A stretch of 64,000 nt of DNA from Planococcus lenghuensis (GTDB lineage: Bacteria; Bacillota; Bacilli; Bacillales_A; Planococcaceae), in the NCBI RefSeq assembly GCF_001999905.1, contig NZ_CP019640.1, forward strand, positions 276,501 through 340,500, written 5' to 3'. The position numbers and the translations under genes were made by a program. How positions within the stretch are numbered: position 1 is the stretch's first letter; the number at the start of each line of letters is the position of its first letter. A model generated the notes under the pieces. The model was not told the origin of the DNA. It searched no databases and saw only the letters and a program-made list of their open reading frames with translations. This document shows, piece after piece, positions 16,837 to 25,005 of this stretch.

Positions 16837-17511
16837 ATGAAACTGCTGCAGGCACGAAAAGGTCAGTTCGTTTATTTCAATAACGAACTCCACAAGATTT
16901 ACTCAGTAAAGCCCATATTAAAGCAATCACTGCATATGTACCGGATAAAGGATATGCAGCAAGTGCTTGCTCGGACGGACGAAGTTGTTCAAGTAAAACC
17001 GAAACCGAACGATTCCCTTATTTTCTGGGGGAAGCGCTATACTCTCAGAGATGATGTGCAGCCAAAGGAAAATGGATATATCCTAATCACAAAACCAGCT
17101 CCTGATTACTTGGATCATTACTCGCTGAACGAGTTTGAAAAAGTGGACCAAGTAAAAGATGATCATGTGATCACAACTCGCCGGAACTCAGTCCAGATGA
17201 ATGAGTTTCTCGTACTGGTTCCAGGTAAGGAAGACAGCCAAAATGATATTGCTTACCAGGATCCCTCACTTGTTACTGCGCAGCAAATGTCAGAAGACGA
17301 GAACCTGGAAACGATTCTTACAGGTGAATCCGCATATGCCGCTTCAATCGGGGATATTTATGCCAATAGCAGCAGAGATATCCGGGCTATGGTAGTGGCA
17401 ATTGTCGGAGATAAAGCTGTACTCGGGCATGGCGAGCAAATTCCATTGAAGGAACTGACACAGTCAGAAGATTGGCTGCTTGTATTGAGTGTAGAAACAG
17501 AAGAAGCATGA
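16837..17511 (+). CDS. Uncharacterised 224-aa cytoplasmic protein
   Basis: I do not recognise a family. The product begins MKLLQARKGQFVYFNNELHK, has no signal peptide or membrane segment, and seems to consist of three beta-rich segments of about 60-75 residues. These are an SH3/KOW-like start with the VYFNNELHKIYSV pattern, a middle with FWGKRYTLRDDVQPKENGYI, and an end with VAIVGDKAVLGHGEQIPLKEL. The last resembles a promoter-like barrel where a polar loop precedes a strand. ATG 16837 is chosen for TGGAGG upstream. The gene stands alone between a terminator and its own terminator at 17523, with codon use like its neighbours. Confidence 0.8.
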   Translation: MKLLQARKGQFVYFNNELHKIYSVKPILKQSLHMYRIKDMQQVLARTDEVVQVKPKPNDSLIFWGKRYTLRDDVQPKENGYILITKPAPDYLDHYSLNEFEKVDQVKDDHVITTRRNSVQMNEFLVLVPGKEDSQNDIAYQDPSLVTAQQMSEDENLETILTGESAYAASIGDIYANSSRDIRAMVVAIVGDKAVLGHGEQIPLKELTQSEDWLLVLSVETEEA

Positions 17512-17522
17512 ATAGGGTACTG

Positions 17523-17551
17523 ACCGAAAAAGCGTTGCTTTTTCGGTTTTT
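17523..17551 (+). terminator. Rho-independent terminator
   Basis: An 11-bp stem (ACCGAAAAAGC / GCTTTTTCGGT) with a 3-base loop followed by T5. It ends the gene at 16837-17511. Confidence 0.9.
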
Positions 17552-17751
17552 CGTTAGGATAAAGCAGTTCGGGCAGAGAGATGAGTCAATGGATATAATC
17601 ATGCAGGCAGAATGGTGAGAGTCTAAAGGTTTGTGCCATCTTTTAATAACGGCTGGTTTGGTTTCAATTGCCCAGTACGATTCTTGGTTAACTGATAATT
17701 ACCATAAAAATCCTTCTACATAAAGCTTTTTAACTGAGTACAGGCAAGATT

Positions 17752-17802
17752 TTGAAATTGTCACGTAAATACTATACAATTAACACAATGTAAGCGATTA
17801 AA
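17752..17802 (+). promoter_or_regulatory. Promoter with CcpA (cre) site for the sugar transporter operon
   Basis: The 270 bases before the binding-protein gene hold a possible -35 TTGAAA (17752-17757) and -10 TATACA (17773-17778, 15-base spacer). Immediately downstream, 17788-17802 reads ATGTAAGCGATTAAA. This fits the cre consensus WTGNAANCGNWNNCW except for one position, suggesting catabolite repression by a roadblock or start-site mechanism. The rest of the gap (17552-17750) shows nothing I can name. Confidence 0.6.
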
Positions 17803-17821
17803 GTTCAGGGAGGGAATGGGA

Positions 17822-19072
17822 ATGTCAAAGAAATGGATATTGGCTACAACTCTGATCGGCATGCCACTGCTGGCTGCCGGTTGTGCCGGAGACGATGAAG
17901 CAGAAGGAACTGGTGAAGAGCGGGAAGTGGATCTCAGTTTCATGCATTGGCGGGGGGAAGACCAGGCAGTCTTTGATGTGCTCATTGATCAGTTCGAATC
18001 AGAGAATCCCGATATCAATGTGGAACAGAATGTTTATCCGTCTGATCAGTACATGGCGACGGCACAACGCATGCTGCAGGAAGGATCTACAGGTGATGTA
18101 TTTGCGACATTCCCGGGAGCGCAATTTGAAGCCCTTGAATCGGCTGGGTTCTTTGAAGACCTGTCAGATGAGGAATTTGTGGCAAACTTCGACGAGGGAG
18201 CAATTGAAGTCGGGCAGGCGGATGGCCGGCAGTTAGCGTTGCCGTACCAGCTCGTGTTCAATATGCCTGTTTATAATACAGAAATCTTCGAAGAACTGGG
18301 GCTTGAAGTCCCCCAGAGTTGGGATGAATTTATCGCAATGGGAGAGACATTGAAAGAAAATGACATCATCCCGATTGCGTTTCCAGGTGCAGATATTGGA
18401 CCGAACCAATTCATGAATTCCATGGTGATGAATAATGCACCGGACGGAGCCTTTACGGACCTGGTAGCCGGTGAAGCGGCGCTGACGGACGACTGGTGGA
18501 TCCAGACCCTTGAGCAGTTCCAGTACCTGCAGGAAAACGATTTCTTCCAGGAAGATGCCCTCGGTACAAACCAGGATGCAGCGATGGCACTCGTGGCGAA
18601 TGGCGAAGCAGCCATGCTGGCTACTGGCTCTTACCATATGGCATCCCTTCTTGAACTGAATCCCGATCTTCAGCTCGACTTACTGGCACCAATTACGGTA
18701 TCAGAAGAAGAAGCACGGTATGAAGGTATCCACACAGCAACATTTATGCTGGCAATTAACAGCAACTCTGAAAATAAAGAAGCGGCAGCAGAATTCATCG
18801 AATTTCTTTCCCAGCCTGAAGTTGCTTCCCAGTACGCAAATGAGACAGGGCAGCATCTGACGGTAACAGGAGTCGAATATGAATCCGAAGCCCTTCAGAA
18901 TACCTCATACTGGATCGATGAACGGGAAACGCGTTTCCAGCCGCGCTATATGATTACAAATGCCCAGGTGGAAGATGCGGTACTGAGTTCCATCGAGAAT
19001 GTAATCGGCGGTGCAGCTCCTGAAGAAGCAGCAGCGGAAGCACAGCAAGTGGTTGAAGAAGTTACCGAGTAG
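17822..19072 (+). CDS. Sugar ABC transporter substrate-binding lipoprotein
   Basis: This extracellular solute-binding protein (family 1) is anchored as a lipoprotein; the signal ends in PLLAAGC, Cys at about residue 20. The mature domain starts with a short acidic linker (GDDEAEGTGEEREVDLS) and has family features such as FESENPDINVEQNVYPS, EDLSDEEFVANFD and GEAAMLATGSYH. ATG 17822 is preferred over 17816 because GGAGG lies 8 bases upstream of it. It heads an operon with two permeases; a hairpin after the stop probably lowers read-through so that binding protein is made in excess. The substrate is unknown. Confidence 0.92.
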   Translation: MSKKWILATTLIGMPLLAAGCAGDDEAEGTGEEREVDLSFMHWRGEDQAVFDVLIDQFESENPDINVEQNVYPSDQYMATAQRMLQEGSTGDVFATFPGAQFEALESAGFFEDLSDEEFVANFDEGAIEVGQADGRQLALPYQLVFNMPVYNTEIFEELGLEVPQSWDEFIAMGETLKENDIIPIAFPGADIGPNQFMNSMVMNNAPDGAFTDLVAGEAALTDDWWIQTLEQFQYLQENDFFQEDALGTNQDAAMALVANGEAAMLATGSYHMASLLELNPDLQLDLLAPITVSEEEARYEGIHTATFMLAINSNSENKEAAAEFIEFLSQPEVASQYANETGQHLTVTGVEYESEALQNTSYWIDERETRFQPRYMITNAQVEDAVLSSIENVIGGAAPEEAAAEAQQVVEEVTE

Positions 19073-19077
19073 ACAGA

Positions 19078-19115
19078 AAGCTGTCACTCGCCATGGCGGG
19101 TGACAGCTTATTTTA
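19078..19115 (+). terminator. Intra-operon hairpin between binding protein and permease
   Basis: A long stem (AAGCTGTCAC...GTGACAGCTT with an inner CGCC/GGCG pair) followed by ATTTT directly after the binding-protein stop. Such partial terminators set unequal expression of binding protein versus permeases, or protect the upstream mRNA. Confidence 0.75.
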
Positions 19116-19132
19116 GGTTGAGGAGGGAGTCC

Positions 19133-20008
19133 GTGAAAAATTCAAAATCACTTTTTTGGTTCTTCGTTCCGGGGTTTCTTCTGTATTTGGTCTTTTTTCT
19201 TTATCCGACCGTAAGTGCGTTATTTTATTCCTTTACAGATTGGGACGGACTCAGTGAGAATTTCCAGTACGTCGGATTTGAAAATTATGAGCGGGCCTTC
19301 ACCGGCGACTCGATTTTTAAAAAAGTAGCGGTCAATAATCTGCAGTTCATGTTTACGGTAGTTATCCTGCAGACGATTGTTGCACTCGCGTTTGCGATGT
19401 TGCTCATCCGAAACACAAGAACAAACGTTTTTTTTCGGGCACTTTATTTTTTTCCGACGATTCTGTCGTCCGTGTCGGTTGCATTTATCTGGGCATTTAT
19501 TTACGACCCTACATTTGGCATCTTGAATAATTTTCTCGAAGCGGCAGGACTCGGGGCGCTGACACAGAGTTGGCTTGGTAATGCCGATATTGCGATTTAT
19601 TCACTTGCCATCACTCAAGTGTGGTTCCATGCCGGGCAAATGCTCATCATTTTTGTCGCAGGTCTGCAATCCATCCCGGAAGACCTCTATGAAGTGGCCA
19701 GAATTGAAGGGGCAAGCAAATGGCAGACGTTCCGGAATGTCACTTGGCCGCTTTTGGCGCCTTCTGCAACGATTGTTGTGGCTTATACGACAATCCAGTC
19801 TTTTAAGGCATTTGATCTTGTATTTGCCATGACGGGCGGGGGGCCAAATAACTCGACAGAAATTATAGCCACGTACATTTATGAAGTGGCGTTCAGAGGG
19901 TATGAGTTTGGTTACGCTTCTGCCGTCTCTGTCCTATTCATGCTTATTATCGGAATCATTACATATCTCCAATTCAAAGCGCTGCGGTCCGACCGCGTGT
20001 CGTACTAA
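19133..20008 (+). CDS. Carbohydrate ABC transporter permease (MalF/UgpA type)
   Basis: This membrane permease has about six helices over 291 aa. The first helix is FWFFVPGFLLYLVFFLYPTV, and the ATPase-contacting EAA loop lies near residue 190 (DLYEVARIEGASKWQTFRNVTWPLL). The GTG start is chosen because GAGGAGGG precedes it; an upstream extension to 19100 has no ribosome site and overlaps the hairpin. Its partner permease starts 15 bases downstream. No ATPase gene follows, so the complex probably uses a shared MsmX-type ATPase encoded elsewhere. Confidence 0.92.
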   Translation: MKNSKSLFWFFVPGFLLYLVFFLYPTVSALFYSFTDWDGLSENFQYVGFENYERAFTGDSIFKKVAVNNLQFMFTVVILQTIVALAFAMLLIRNTRTNVFFRALYFFPTILSSVSVAFIWAFIYDPTFGILNNFLEAAGLGALTQSWLGNADIAIYSLAITQVWFHAGQMLIIFVAGLQSIPEDLYEVARIEGASKWQTFRNVTWPLLAPSATIVVAYTTIQSFKAFDLVFAMTGGGPNNSTEIIATYIYEVAFRGYEFGYASAVSVLFMLIIGIITYLQFKALRSDRVSY

Positions 20009-20023
20009 GGAAGGTGGACCTGC

Positions 20024-20830
20024 ATGCTACGTAAATTTCCTGTTATCATCTATGCATTGCTGATCATCGTGCCACTTCTGATTGTAGTCCTTACATCTAT
20101 GAAAACCATGCAGCAGACGTTCCAGAATCCGCTGGGCGTGCCTGACGACGGACTGGTTTTTGAAAACTATGCTGCCATCTTTGAAGAACAGAACATGGCT
20201 GGCTATTTTGCCAATAGTGTAATTGTCACGATTTTTTCTGTTACGTTTACACTTTTATTTTCATCCATGATTGCGTTCGGTATAACAATGCTGAATAATT
20301 GGCTCGGCAACCTGCTTTTTACTGTTTTTATCTTAGGGATGATGGTGCCGGCGCAAGTAAGCATGATTCCGCTTTATTCACTCGTGCTCGATTTAGGGCT
20401 TACCAATAGTCTGGTGGGACTGATTCTCGTGAATATATCCGTCACACTGCCTATTGCTGTCTTTATTCTGACCGGCTTCATGCGGACGCTGCCGAAAGAA
20501 TTGATTGAAGCTGCAGTAATTGACGGGGCGGGGAACTGGAAAGTGTTCTCCCGGGTCATCATCCCGCTTTCGCTGCCATCCATGTCCGCGGCAGCTATTT
20601 TCCTTTTCGTGATTCACTGGAACGATTTGCTGTATCCGCTACTCCTGGTCACAGAAGACGATTATGTCACTTTGCCGCTAGCGTTGCTGCAGTTCCAAGG
20701 CCAGTATTCCACTAACTATCCGATGCTGTTTACCGGCGTCATCATTGCCTCATTGCCAATGGTGATTGCTTATGTATTCCTGCAGCGATTTTTCGTAGCC
20801 GGTATTACGGCCGGTGCGATGAAAGGATAA
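20024..20830 (+). CDS. Carbohydrate ABC transporter permease (MalG/UgpE type)
   Basis: This second permease of 268 aa has six predicted helices and an EAA loop (ELIEAAVIDGAGNWKVFSRVIIPLSLP). The external loop with NPLGVPDDGLVFENYAAIF is typical of CUT1 sugar importers. ATG 20024 follows GGAAGGTGG. It completes a binding protein-permease-permease set without ATPase or glycosidase, so the sugar cannot be deduced from context; the cre site upstream argues that it is a carbon source. Confidence 0.92.
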   Translation: MLRKFPVIIYALLIIVPLLIVVLTSMKTMQQTFQNPLGVPDDGLVFENYAAIFEEQNMAGYFANSVIVTIFSVTFTLLFSSMIAFGITMLNNWLGNLLFTVFILGMMVPAQVSMIPLYSLVLDLGLTNSLVGLILVNISVTLPIAVFILTGFMRTLPKELIEAAVIDGAGNWKVFSRVIIPLSLPSMSAAAIFLFVIHWNDLLYPLLLVTEDDYVTLPLALLQFQGQYSTNYPMLFTGVIIASLPMVIAYVFLQRFFVAGITAGAMKG

Positions 20831-20849
20831 TTGAAAGGGGAGAAGTCAA

Positions 20850-21131
20850 TTGACACTGCAGCTTATGATCAATGGCCGGATATTTGATGTAACTGGTTTT
20901 TTCGAAAAGGAGCACCTTGGCCGCCGAATCGTGGGCTTTGACTTTCAAGTGACACATGAGAGTTACCATGACGTTACCGTACTTCTGTATGAAAATGACT
21001 TCCGGGTCGAAATTCCATCCTTGGAAGTAGATTTTCAGGCAGTTATTCACAATTATTTCACTTCCTTCACAAATCTTTATGAAGAAGGCGCTGTTGGAGA
21101 CTTTCATCTTGAACTTATTGAAAAACGCTGA
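20850..21131 (+). CDS. DUF3219 family protein (YkvR-like)
   Basis: This small 93-aa cytoplasmic protein matches the DUF3219 pattern, with a conserved C-terminal half (ESYHDVTVLLYENDF, IHNYFTSFTNLYEEGAVGDF, HLELIEK). The function is not known. The TTG start has AAGGGGAG upstream. It lies 19 bases after the second permease and may be carried on the same transcript, although nothing links it functionally to sugar import. A bidirectional terminator follows. Confidence 0.85.
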   Translation: MTLQLMINGRIFDVTGFFEKEHLGRRIVGFDFQVTHESYHDVTVLLYENDFRVEIPSLEVDFQAVIHNYFTSFTNLYEEGAVGDFHLELIEKR

Positions 21132-21161
21132 AAACCGGTCCTCCTTAGAGGACCGGTTTTT
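21131..21161. terminator. Bidirectional terminator
   Basis: The stem AAAACCGGTCCT / AGGACCGGTTTT with a short loop sits between two convergent genes, and its A and T runs serve both directions. It overlaps the last codons of the minus-strand esterase gene. Confidence 0.85.
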
Positions 21162-22404
21162 GCGGTAAGGGTGAAAGAGCTTTTGTCTCTTCAATGTAGA
21201 CGAATGCATCGTAGCGTTCTGACACTCGCGTTGGCACGTAATTTCCATATGCTTCATAAGCGGGGTTGTAGACTACTCCGATTGCCCGGTGGCCGATCCA
21301 ATCATTGAATAAATTCCGGTTTTTATCATCAAAAAGTAAATACTTGCTGCCGCCACCGGCTTTATACAATTCATCTTCCCAAGAGCGTGCGCGGGCAGGA
21401 GGCACCTGCATCACTTCTTGCGGAGCCGCCCATTCATCAGCGGCAATCACTGTGCCGCGATGGGTGCCAAAGCCAACGGCGTATACCTCTTCCGGCCGGT
21501 TCTGTTCCCGGAGCCGCTGCCCGACATTGATCATACCGGCTTTTGCCATATCTGTCGCCCGGGCGTCGCCGATATGGGTGTTATGCTCCCAAATGACAAT
21601 TTTGGCGTCCGGTCCATGATGATCCATGATTTCATTCACCGTCTCCACCATATGCTCGTCCCGGATATTCCAGGATTCCGCATTGCTGTGGACCATCGCC
21701 CGGTAATAATCTTCTGCATTTTTGGCAACCAATGCATTGATTTCCAGGTTCAAGTCGCTTTCCTGCTCATCTTTATAGCGTTCTTCGTTCGAACGGATGG
21801 ATGAAAGTAACGTGGATACTTCCTCTACGCATGCATCTGTAAAGTTGACAGAGGAAAGTGCATAGTTTTCGGGAATCCGATTATATGGCTCAAAACAAGT
21901 AAACGCTTTTTTTGCAAGTTCCAAATCACCGCCGGATGGGTCGGTGTGCGTCAAGTACTGGATCACTTCATCCATTGACTCCCATAGGCTGTAAACATCA
22001 ATTCCATAGAATCCGGTTTTTAATGCGCTTTGGTTATTATGGTCTTTCATCCACTCCAGGAACTCCACGATCTCTTCATTCGCCCACATCCATGTCGGCC
22101 ATCTGCCGAATGCCTGAAGTGCTTCCCGGGCGGTATGCGCTTTCCCGTGTCCCTTGACATAACGATTCGCTTCGCGGGCAGCCGGCCAGTCGCCTTCAAC
22201 GGCGACCAATGAAAATCCCCGCTCTTGAATAAGGCGTTTTGTCAGTTCTGCCCGGACAGAATAAAATTCTGAAGTGCCATGTGAAGCCTCTCCAAGCATG
22301 ACGATTTTTGCTTCCCCAATAGCGTTCATCAATGGCGTTAAGTCATCTGTTTTTTGGTAAGGTATGGAAAATGTGTTGATTGCTTTAGTTAAAGACTGTT
22401 CCAA
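21145..22404 (-). CDS. Erythromycin esterase family protein
   Basis: This 419-aa protein belongs to the EreA/EreB-like superfamily, whose members include macrolide esterases but mostly have unknown substrates. Family motifs are VMLGEASHGTSEFYSVRAEL near residue 35-55 (catalytic Glu and His), VAVEGDWPAAREANRYV, and IVIWEHNTHIGDARATDM. The TTG start is supported by GGGGAGG 8 bases upstream. It is a single gene with normal-looking codon use and no mobile DNA beside it, so it is more likely a housekeeping paralogue than an acquired resistance gene. Activity on macrolides cannot be inferred. Confidence 0.88.
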   Translation of the reverse strand: MEQSLTKAINTFSIPYQKTDDLTPLMNAIGEAKIVMLGEASHGTSEFYSVRAELTKRLIQERGFSLVAVEGDWPAAREANRYVKGHGKAHTAREALQAFGRWPTWMWANEEIVEFLEWMKDHNNQSALKTGFYGIDVYSLWESMDEVIQYLTHTDPSGGDLELAKKAFTCFEPYNRIPENYALSSVNFTDACVEEVSTLLSSIRSNEERYKDEQESDLNLEINALVAKNAEDYYRAMVHSNAESWNIRDEHMVETVNEIMDHHGPDAKIVIWEHNTHIGDARATDMAKAGMINVGQRLREQNRPEEVYAVGFGTHRGTVIAADEWAAPQEVMQVPPARARSWEDELYKAGGGSKYLLFDDKNRNLFNDWIGHRAIGVVYNPAYEAYGNYVPTRVSERYDAFVYIEETKALSPLPQKPVL

Positions 22405-22663
22405 TTGATTCGCCTCCCCATAACCGTGTCTGTTAATGGTGATTTACCCGTTCGGCGCCCGGGCAAACAGCTAATTCCATGAACCATTTGTTTAAGGAGT
22501 CTGGTAGGATGAAAAGAAGGATTGCCTCTTTCCAAATCGGGACAATCAGACGTTTTTGGGGATGGCGCCAGTTTGGCTTGTGATGACAATACGACTGAAT
22601 TGCTGTAATCGGATAAATCACAAAGTCGGAAAATCAACGAGAAGAAAGAGAGGATGGGACAGC

Positions 22664-23338
22664 TTGATCAGGACATGGCCGTTATTCGCCGATCTGCCGC
22701 CGGAAGCGGAAGCATTACTGCTGGATATGGCATCCAGACGCACATTCAGCCAGCACAGCTTTATTTTCAGACAAGATGAACCGCTCACATATCTCCATTT
22801 CGTCGTGAGAGGGAAAGTGAAAATACACCGGGTCGATATCTCCGGGAAGGAGCAAGTCGTCTCTTTTCAGCAGGACGGGGATATGTTTCCGCATATCGGT
22901 ATTTTCAGGGAAGGTAATTATCCTGCGGATGCGATTGCTGTTACCGAAACGGAAATAATTCTAGTTTCTGTCGATAATTTTAAAAAGCTAATGGAAGCAT
23001 ATCCTGCTATTTCTTATAATCTTCACCGGGTAATGGAAGAAAAAGTAATCGATCTTCAAAAGCGGCTCAGTGAAATGATCATGAACAGTGCCAACGAACG
23101 GGTGCTGCTGCTGTTAGCGCGCCTATCTAACGAGCATGGCAGAAAGGATAATCAAGGTCGGATTGTTTTCACCAGCCGGTTTACGAATATGGAGCTGGCT
23201 AACATGATTGGAACAGCGCGTGAAACAGTGAACCGCTGCATCGCGCAATTGAAAGCCCATGGTGTGCTTGACGTAACATCTGGCGGTTTTTTTCGGATTG
23301 ATCCGCTGCTGTTGGAAGAAGAGTTGTTTAAGCGATGA
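22664..23338 (+). CDS. Crp/Fnr-family transcriptional regulator
   Basis: The product is a cyclic-nucleotide-binding-like beta-roll (FSQHSFIFRQDEPLTYLHFVVRGKVKIH, about residues 25-110) and dimerisation helix, then a winged HTH (RFTNMELANMIGTARETVNRCIAQLKA, residues ~165-195). It has none of the clustered cysteines that bind Fe-S in Fnr proteins, so it may sense another ligand or be redox-insensitive. The TTG at 22664 gives the normal 224 aa; the frame stays open further upstream without a ribosome site. It is convergent with nirK, and the Crp/Fnr-type box before nirK makes it a candidate nitrite/NO regulator. Confidence 0.88.
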   Translation: MIRTWPLFADLPPEAEALLLDMASRRTFSQHSFIFRQDEPLTYLHFVVRGKVKIHRVDISGKEQVVSFQQDGDMFPHIGIFREGNYPADAIAVTETEIILVSVDNFKKLMEAYPAISYNLHRVMEEKVIDLQKRLSEMIMNSANERVLLLLARLSNEHGRKDNQGRIVFTSRFTNMELANMIGTARETVNRCIAQLKAHGVLDVTSGGFFRIDPLLLEEELFKR

Positions 23339-23435
23339 ACACAGTATTGAACAGATTTACAAGTCCGGTTGGAGCTACTCTCCTTATGCTGATTTATAAG
23401 GAGTGTGCTATTCCAATGGATGAATGTAAACAGTA

Positions 23436-23471
23436 AAACCAAAAAACCTCCGTTCTGGAGGTTTTTGGTTT
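23436..23471. terminator. Bidirectional terminator between crp-family gene and nirK
   Basis: The inverted repeat AAACCAAAAAACCTCC / GGAGGTTTTTGGTTT with a 5-base loop serves both convergent genes. Confidence 0.9.
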
Positions 23472-23516
23472 GTAACAGATGCTCTCGCATCGTGACATTG
23501 ATGGGAGACGATAATG

Positions 23517-24566
23517 CTATTCAGCTGCGACTCGCAATACGGCGACAGCTCCCTTGGATGCATGGTTGAATTGATGCGTGACAATCGGGTAATCGCCTGC
23601 TTCAGTTACAGTGAATTCAACAACTGCCCCACCACTTGCCGGTAACAGAATCGTCTGCATGCCTGTCATATGGTTTTCCGGATTGCCGTCTATATAGATG
23701 TCGTCCAGGACAGTTCCGACGACATGGAATGAGCTGACTTCGTTCGGTCCCATGTTGTTGATATAGATCCGGATCTTTTCCCCGACGTTTGCGGTAAGAG
23801 GTTCGTCTTTCAGGCTGAATGTATCACCATTTGTGTTGCGGTCGCCTTCATTCAGCGCTTTAGTCGAGAAGACGACCTGGCTTGGTTCTCCGTTTGCAAA
23901 GTCCTCAAGATTATTATAGTCATACCATTCATTCTGGATCATGACGAATTCCCGGTCAATTTCACTGTCAGTCGGATAACCGTCTGCCGGTTTTACAATG
24001 ATTGTGCCGTGCATACCGTTGGCAATGTGTGCGAGAACCGGGTCTGTGCCGCAGTGGTACATGAATACGCCGGGGTCATTTGCCGGGTAAGAAAAGACGC
24101 CTTCTTCATTCGGCATGATATCCGCAAACTTCACGGAAGGAGCTGCATGCACGGCATGAAGGTCGATGCTGTGCGGAATGGCAGGGTCTATATTGATAAG
24201 TTTAAAATTGATCATATCGCCTTCGTTGACAATTAATAGCGGGCCTGGTGCTTCGCCGTTGAATGTCCAAGCCCTATACATGAGATCCGGCGCAATTTCG
24301 ATATCGGTGATTTGTGCGGTCATCTCTATATTTACTTCATGCTCACCGACCCGTTCCATTTTGACTGGAACAACCGGCTGGTTCACCCCTTCATGTGGAC
24401 CGAAAACCTTTGTTTCTGCAGTACTGCTGGCCGCAGCTGCGACTTCGGTGACTTCTCCAGCTTCGATCTCTGGTGCAGGTTCTTGAACAGCAGCTTCCTC
24501 TCCGCAAGCCGTAAGTATCCCGGATACAAACAACAACGTCGCTCCTACTGCAAGACCTCTTTTCAT
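23517..24566 (-). CDS. nirK: NirK, copper-containing nitrite reductase (lipoprotein)
   Basis: NirK reduces nitrite to nitric oxide. Residues 1-21 are a lipoprotein signal (GILTAC, Cys21), so the enzyme is anchored outside the membrane, followed by an Ala/Glu-rich linker. Two cupredoxin domains carry a full ligand set. Type 1 copper: H132, C172, H180, M185. Type 2 copper: H137, H171, H331. Catalytic Asp135 and His281 are also present. The C-to-H distance of 8 is one shorter than in proteobacterial NirK. A Crp/Fnr box lies about 70 bases before the start codon. No nitric oxide reductase is seen in the window. Confidence 0.95.
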   Translation of the reverse strand: MKRGLAVGATLLFVSGILTACGEEAAVQEPAPEIEAGEVTEVAAAASSTAETKVFGPHEGVNQPVVPVKMERVGEHEVNIEMTAQITDIEIAPDLMYRAWTFNGEAPGPLLIVNEGDMINFKLINIDPAIPHSIDLHAVHAAPSVKFADIMPNEEGVFSYPANDPGVFMYHCGTDPVLAHIANGMHGTIIVKPADGYPTDSEIDREFVMIQNEWYDYNNLEDFANGEPSQVVFSTKALNEGDRNTNGDTFSLKDEPLTANVGEKIRIYINNMGPNEVSSFHVVGTVLDDIYIDGNPENHMTGMQTILLPASGGAVVEFTVTEAGDYPIVTHQFNHASKGAVAVLRVAAE

Positions 24567-24636
24567 TTCGGGTGCCTCCTTGGGCTTTTTTAAAGATCGA
24601 TCTCTTACTTATGATAATATAGGAATTACAAAAAAA

Positions 24637-24658
24637 GATTGTGATCTGAATCACAATC
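24637..24658 (-). promoter_or_regulatory. Crp/Fnr-type operator upstream of nirK
   Basis: GATTGTGAT-CTGA-ATCACAATC is a 22-base palindrome with 9-bp arms containing TTGTGA-N6-TCACAA. A minus-strand -10-like TATTAT lies at 24614-24619. This puts the palindrome centre about 40 bases before the predicted transcription start, the class II activator position used by Fnr in Bacillus. The rest of 24567-24846 holds only this promoter and no credible gene. Confidence 0.75.
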
Positions 24659-24846
24659 GTGAAAAAAGTCTGTTTTTTTTAGTCGTTATTCTTAAGACAG
24701 GGCGAAAAAACACCTGATTTGCATTAGGGGTAATAAACAGAAAGTCACTTGCGTTATGACAATACAGGAGTGGTCACGTACAGAAGCAAGTGAAGCCGGT
24801 GCTGCTGTCCCGGGGGAAGTGCTGATGGATTGGATATCAGTCAAAA

Positions 24847-25005
24847 GTGAACTACCCACCACTTAATTTCCTTCGGAAATTTGAAGTGGAGGCTTCAGGG
24901 AGACTTCGCTCCCTTCTTTTATTGCTTGGTCATCCACGGGGCTAACGCCCGATGTCACAAGCCTTGAATTCGTGGCGTCCCAGCCACTACTGATCGTGAT
25001 CGGAA
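24847..25005 (-). ncRNA. Predicted omega RNA (reRNA) of the first tnpB element
   Basis: The roughly 160 bases between the tnpB stop and the GTAGTTCAC terminus are rich in stem-loops. They occupy the position from which IS200/IS605 elements produce the omega RNA scaffold that guides TnpB. The guide would be the flanking sequence beyond 24847 read on the minus strand (TTTTGACTGATATCCAATCC). Position and structure only; no covariance model was run. Confidence 0.5.

Noticed and set aside
24756-24866. Short frame MTIQEWSRTEASEAG... possibly a gene truncated by the first TnpB element
   Set aside because: No ribosome site, only about 30 codons before the element end, and no recognisable family; could be chance.
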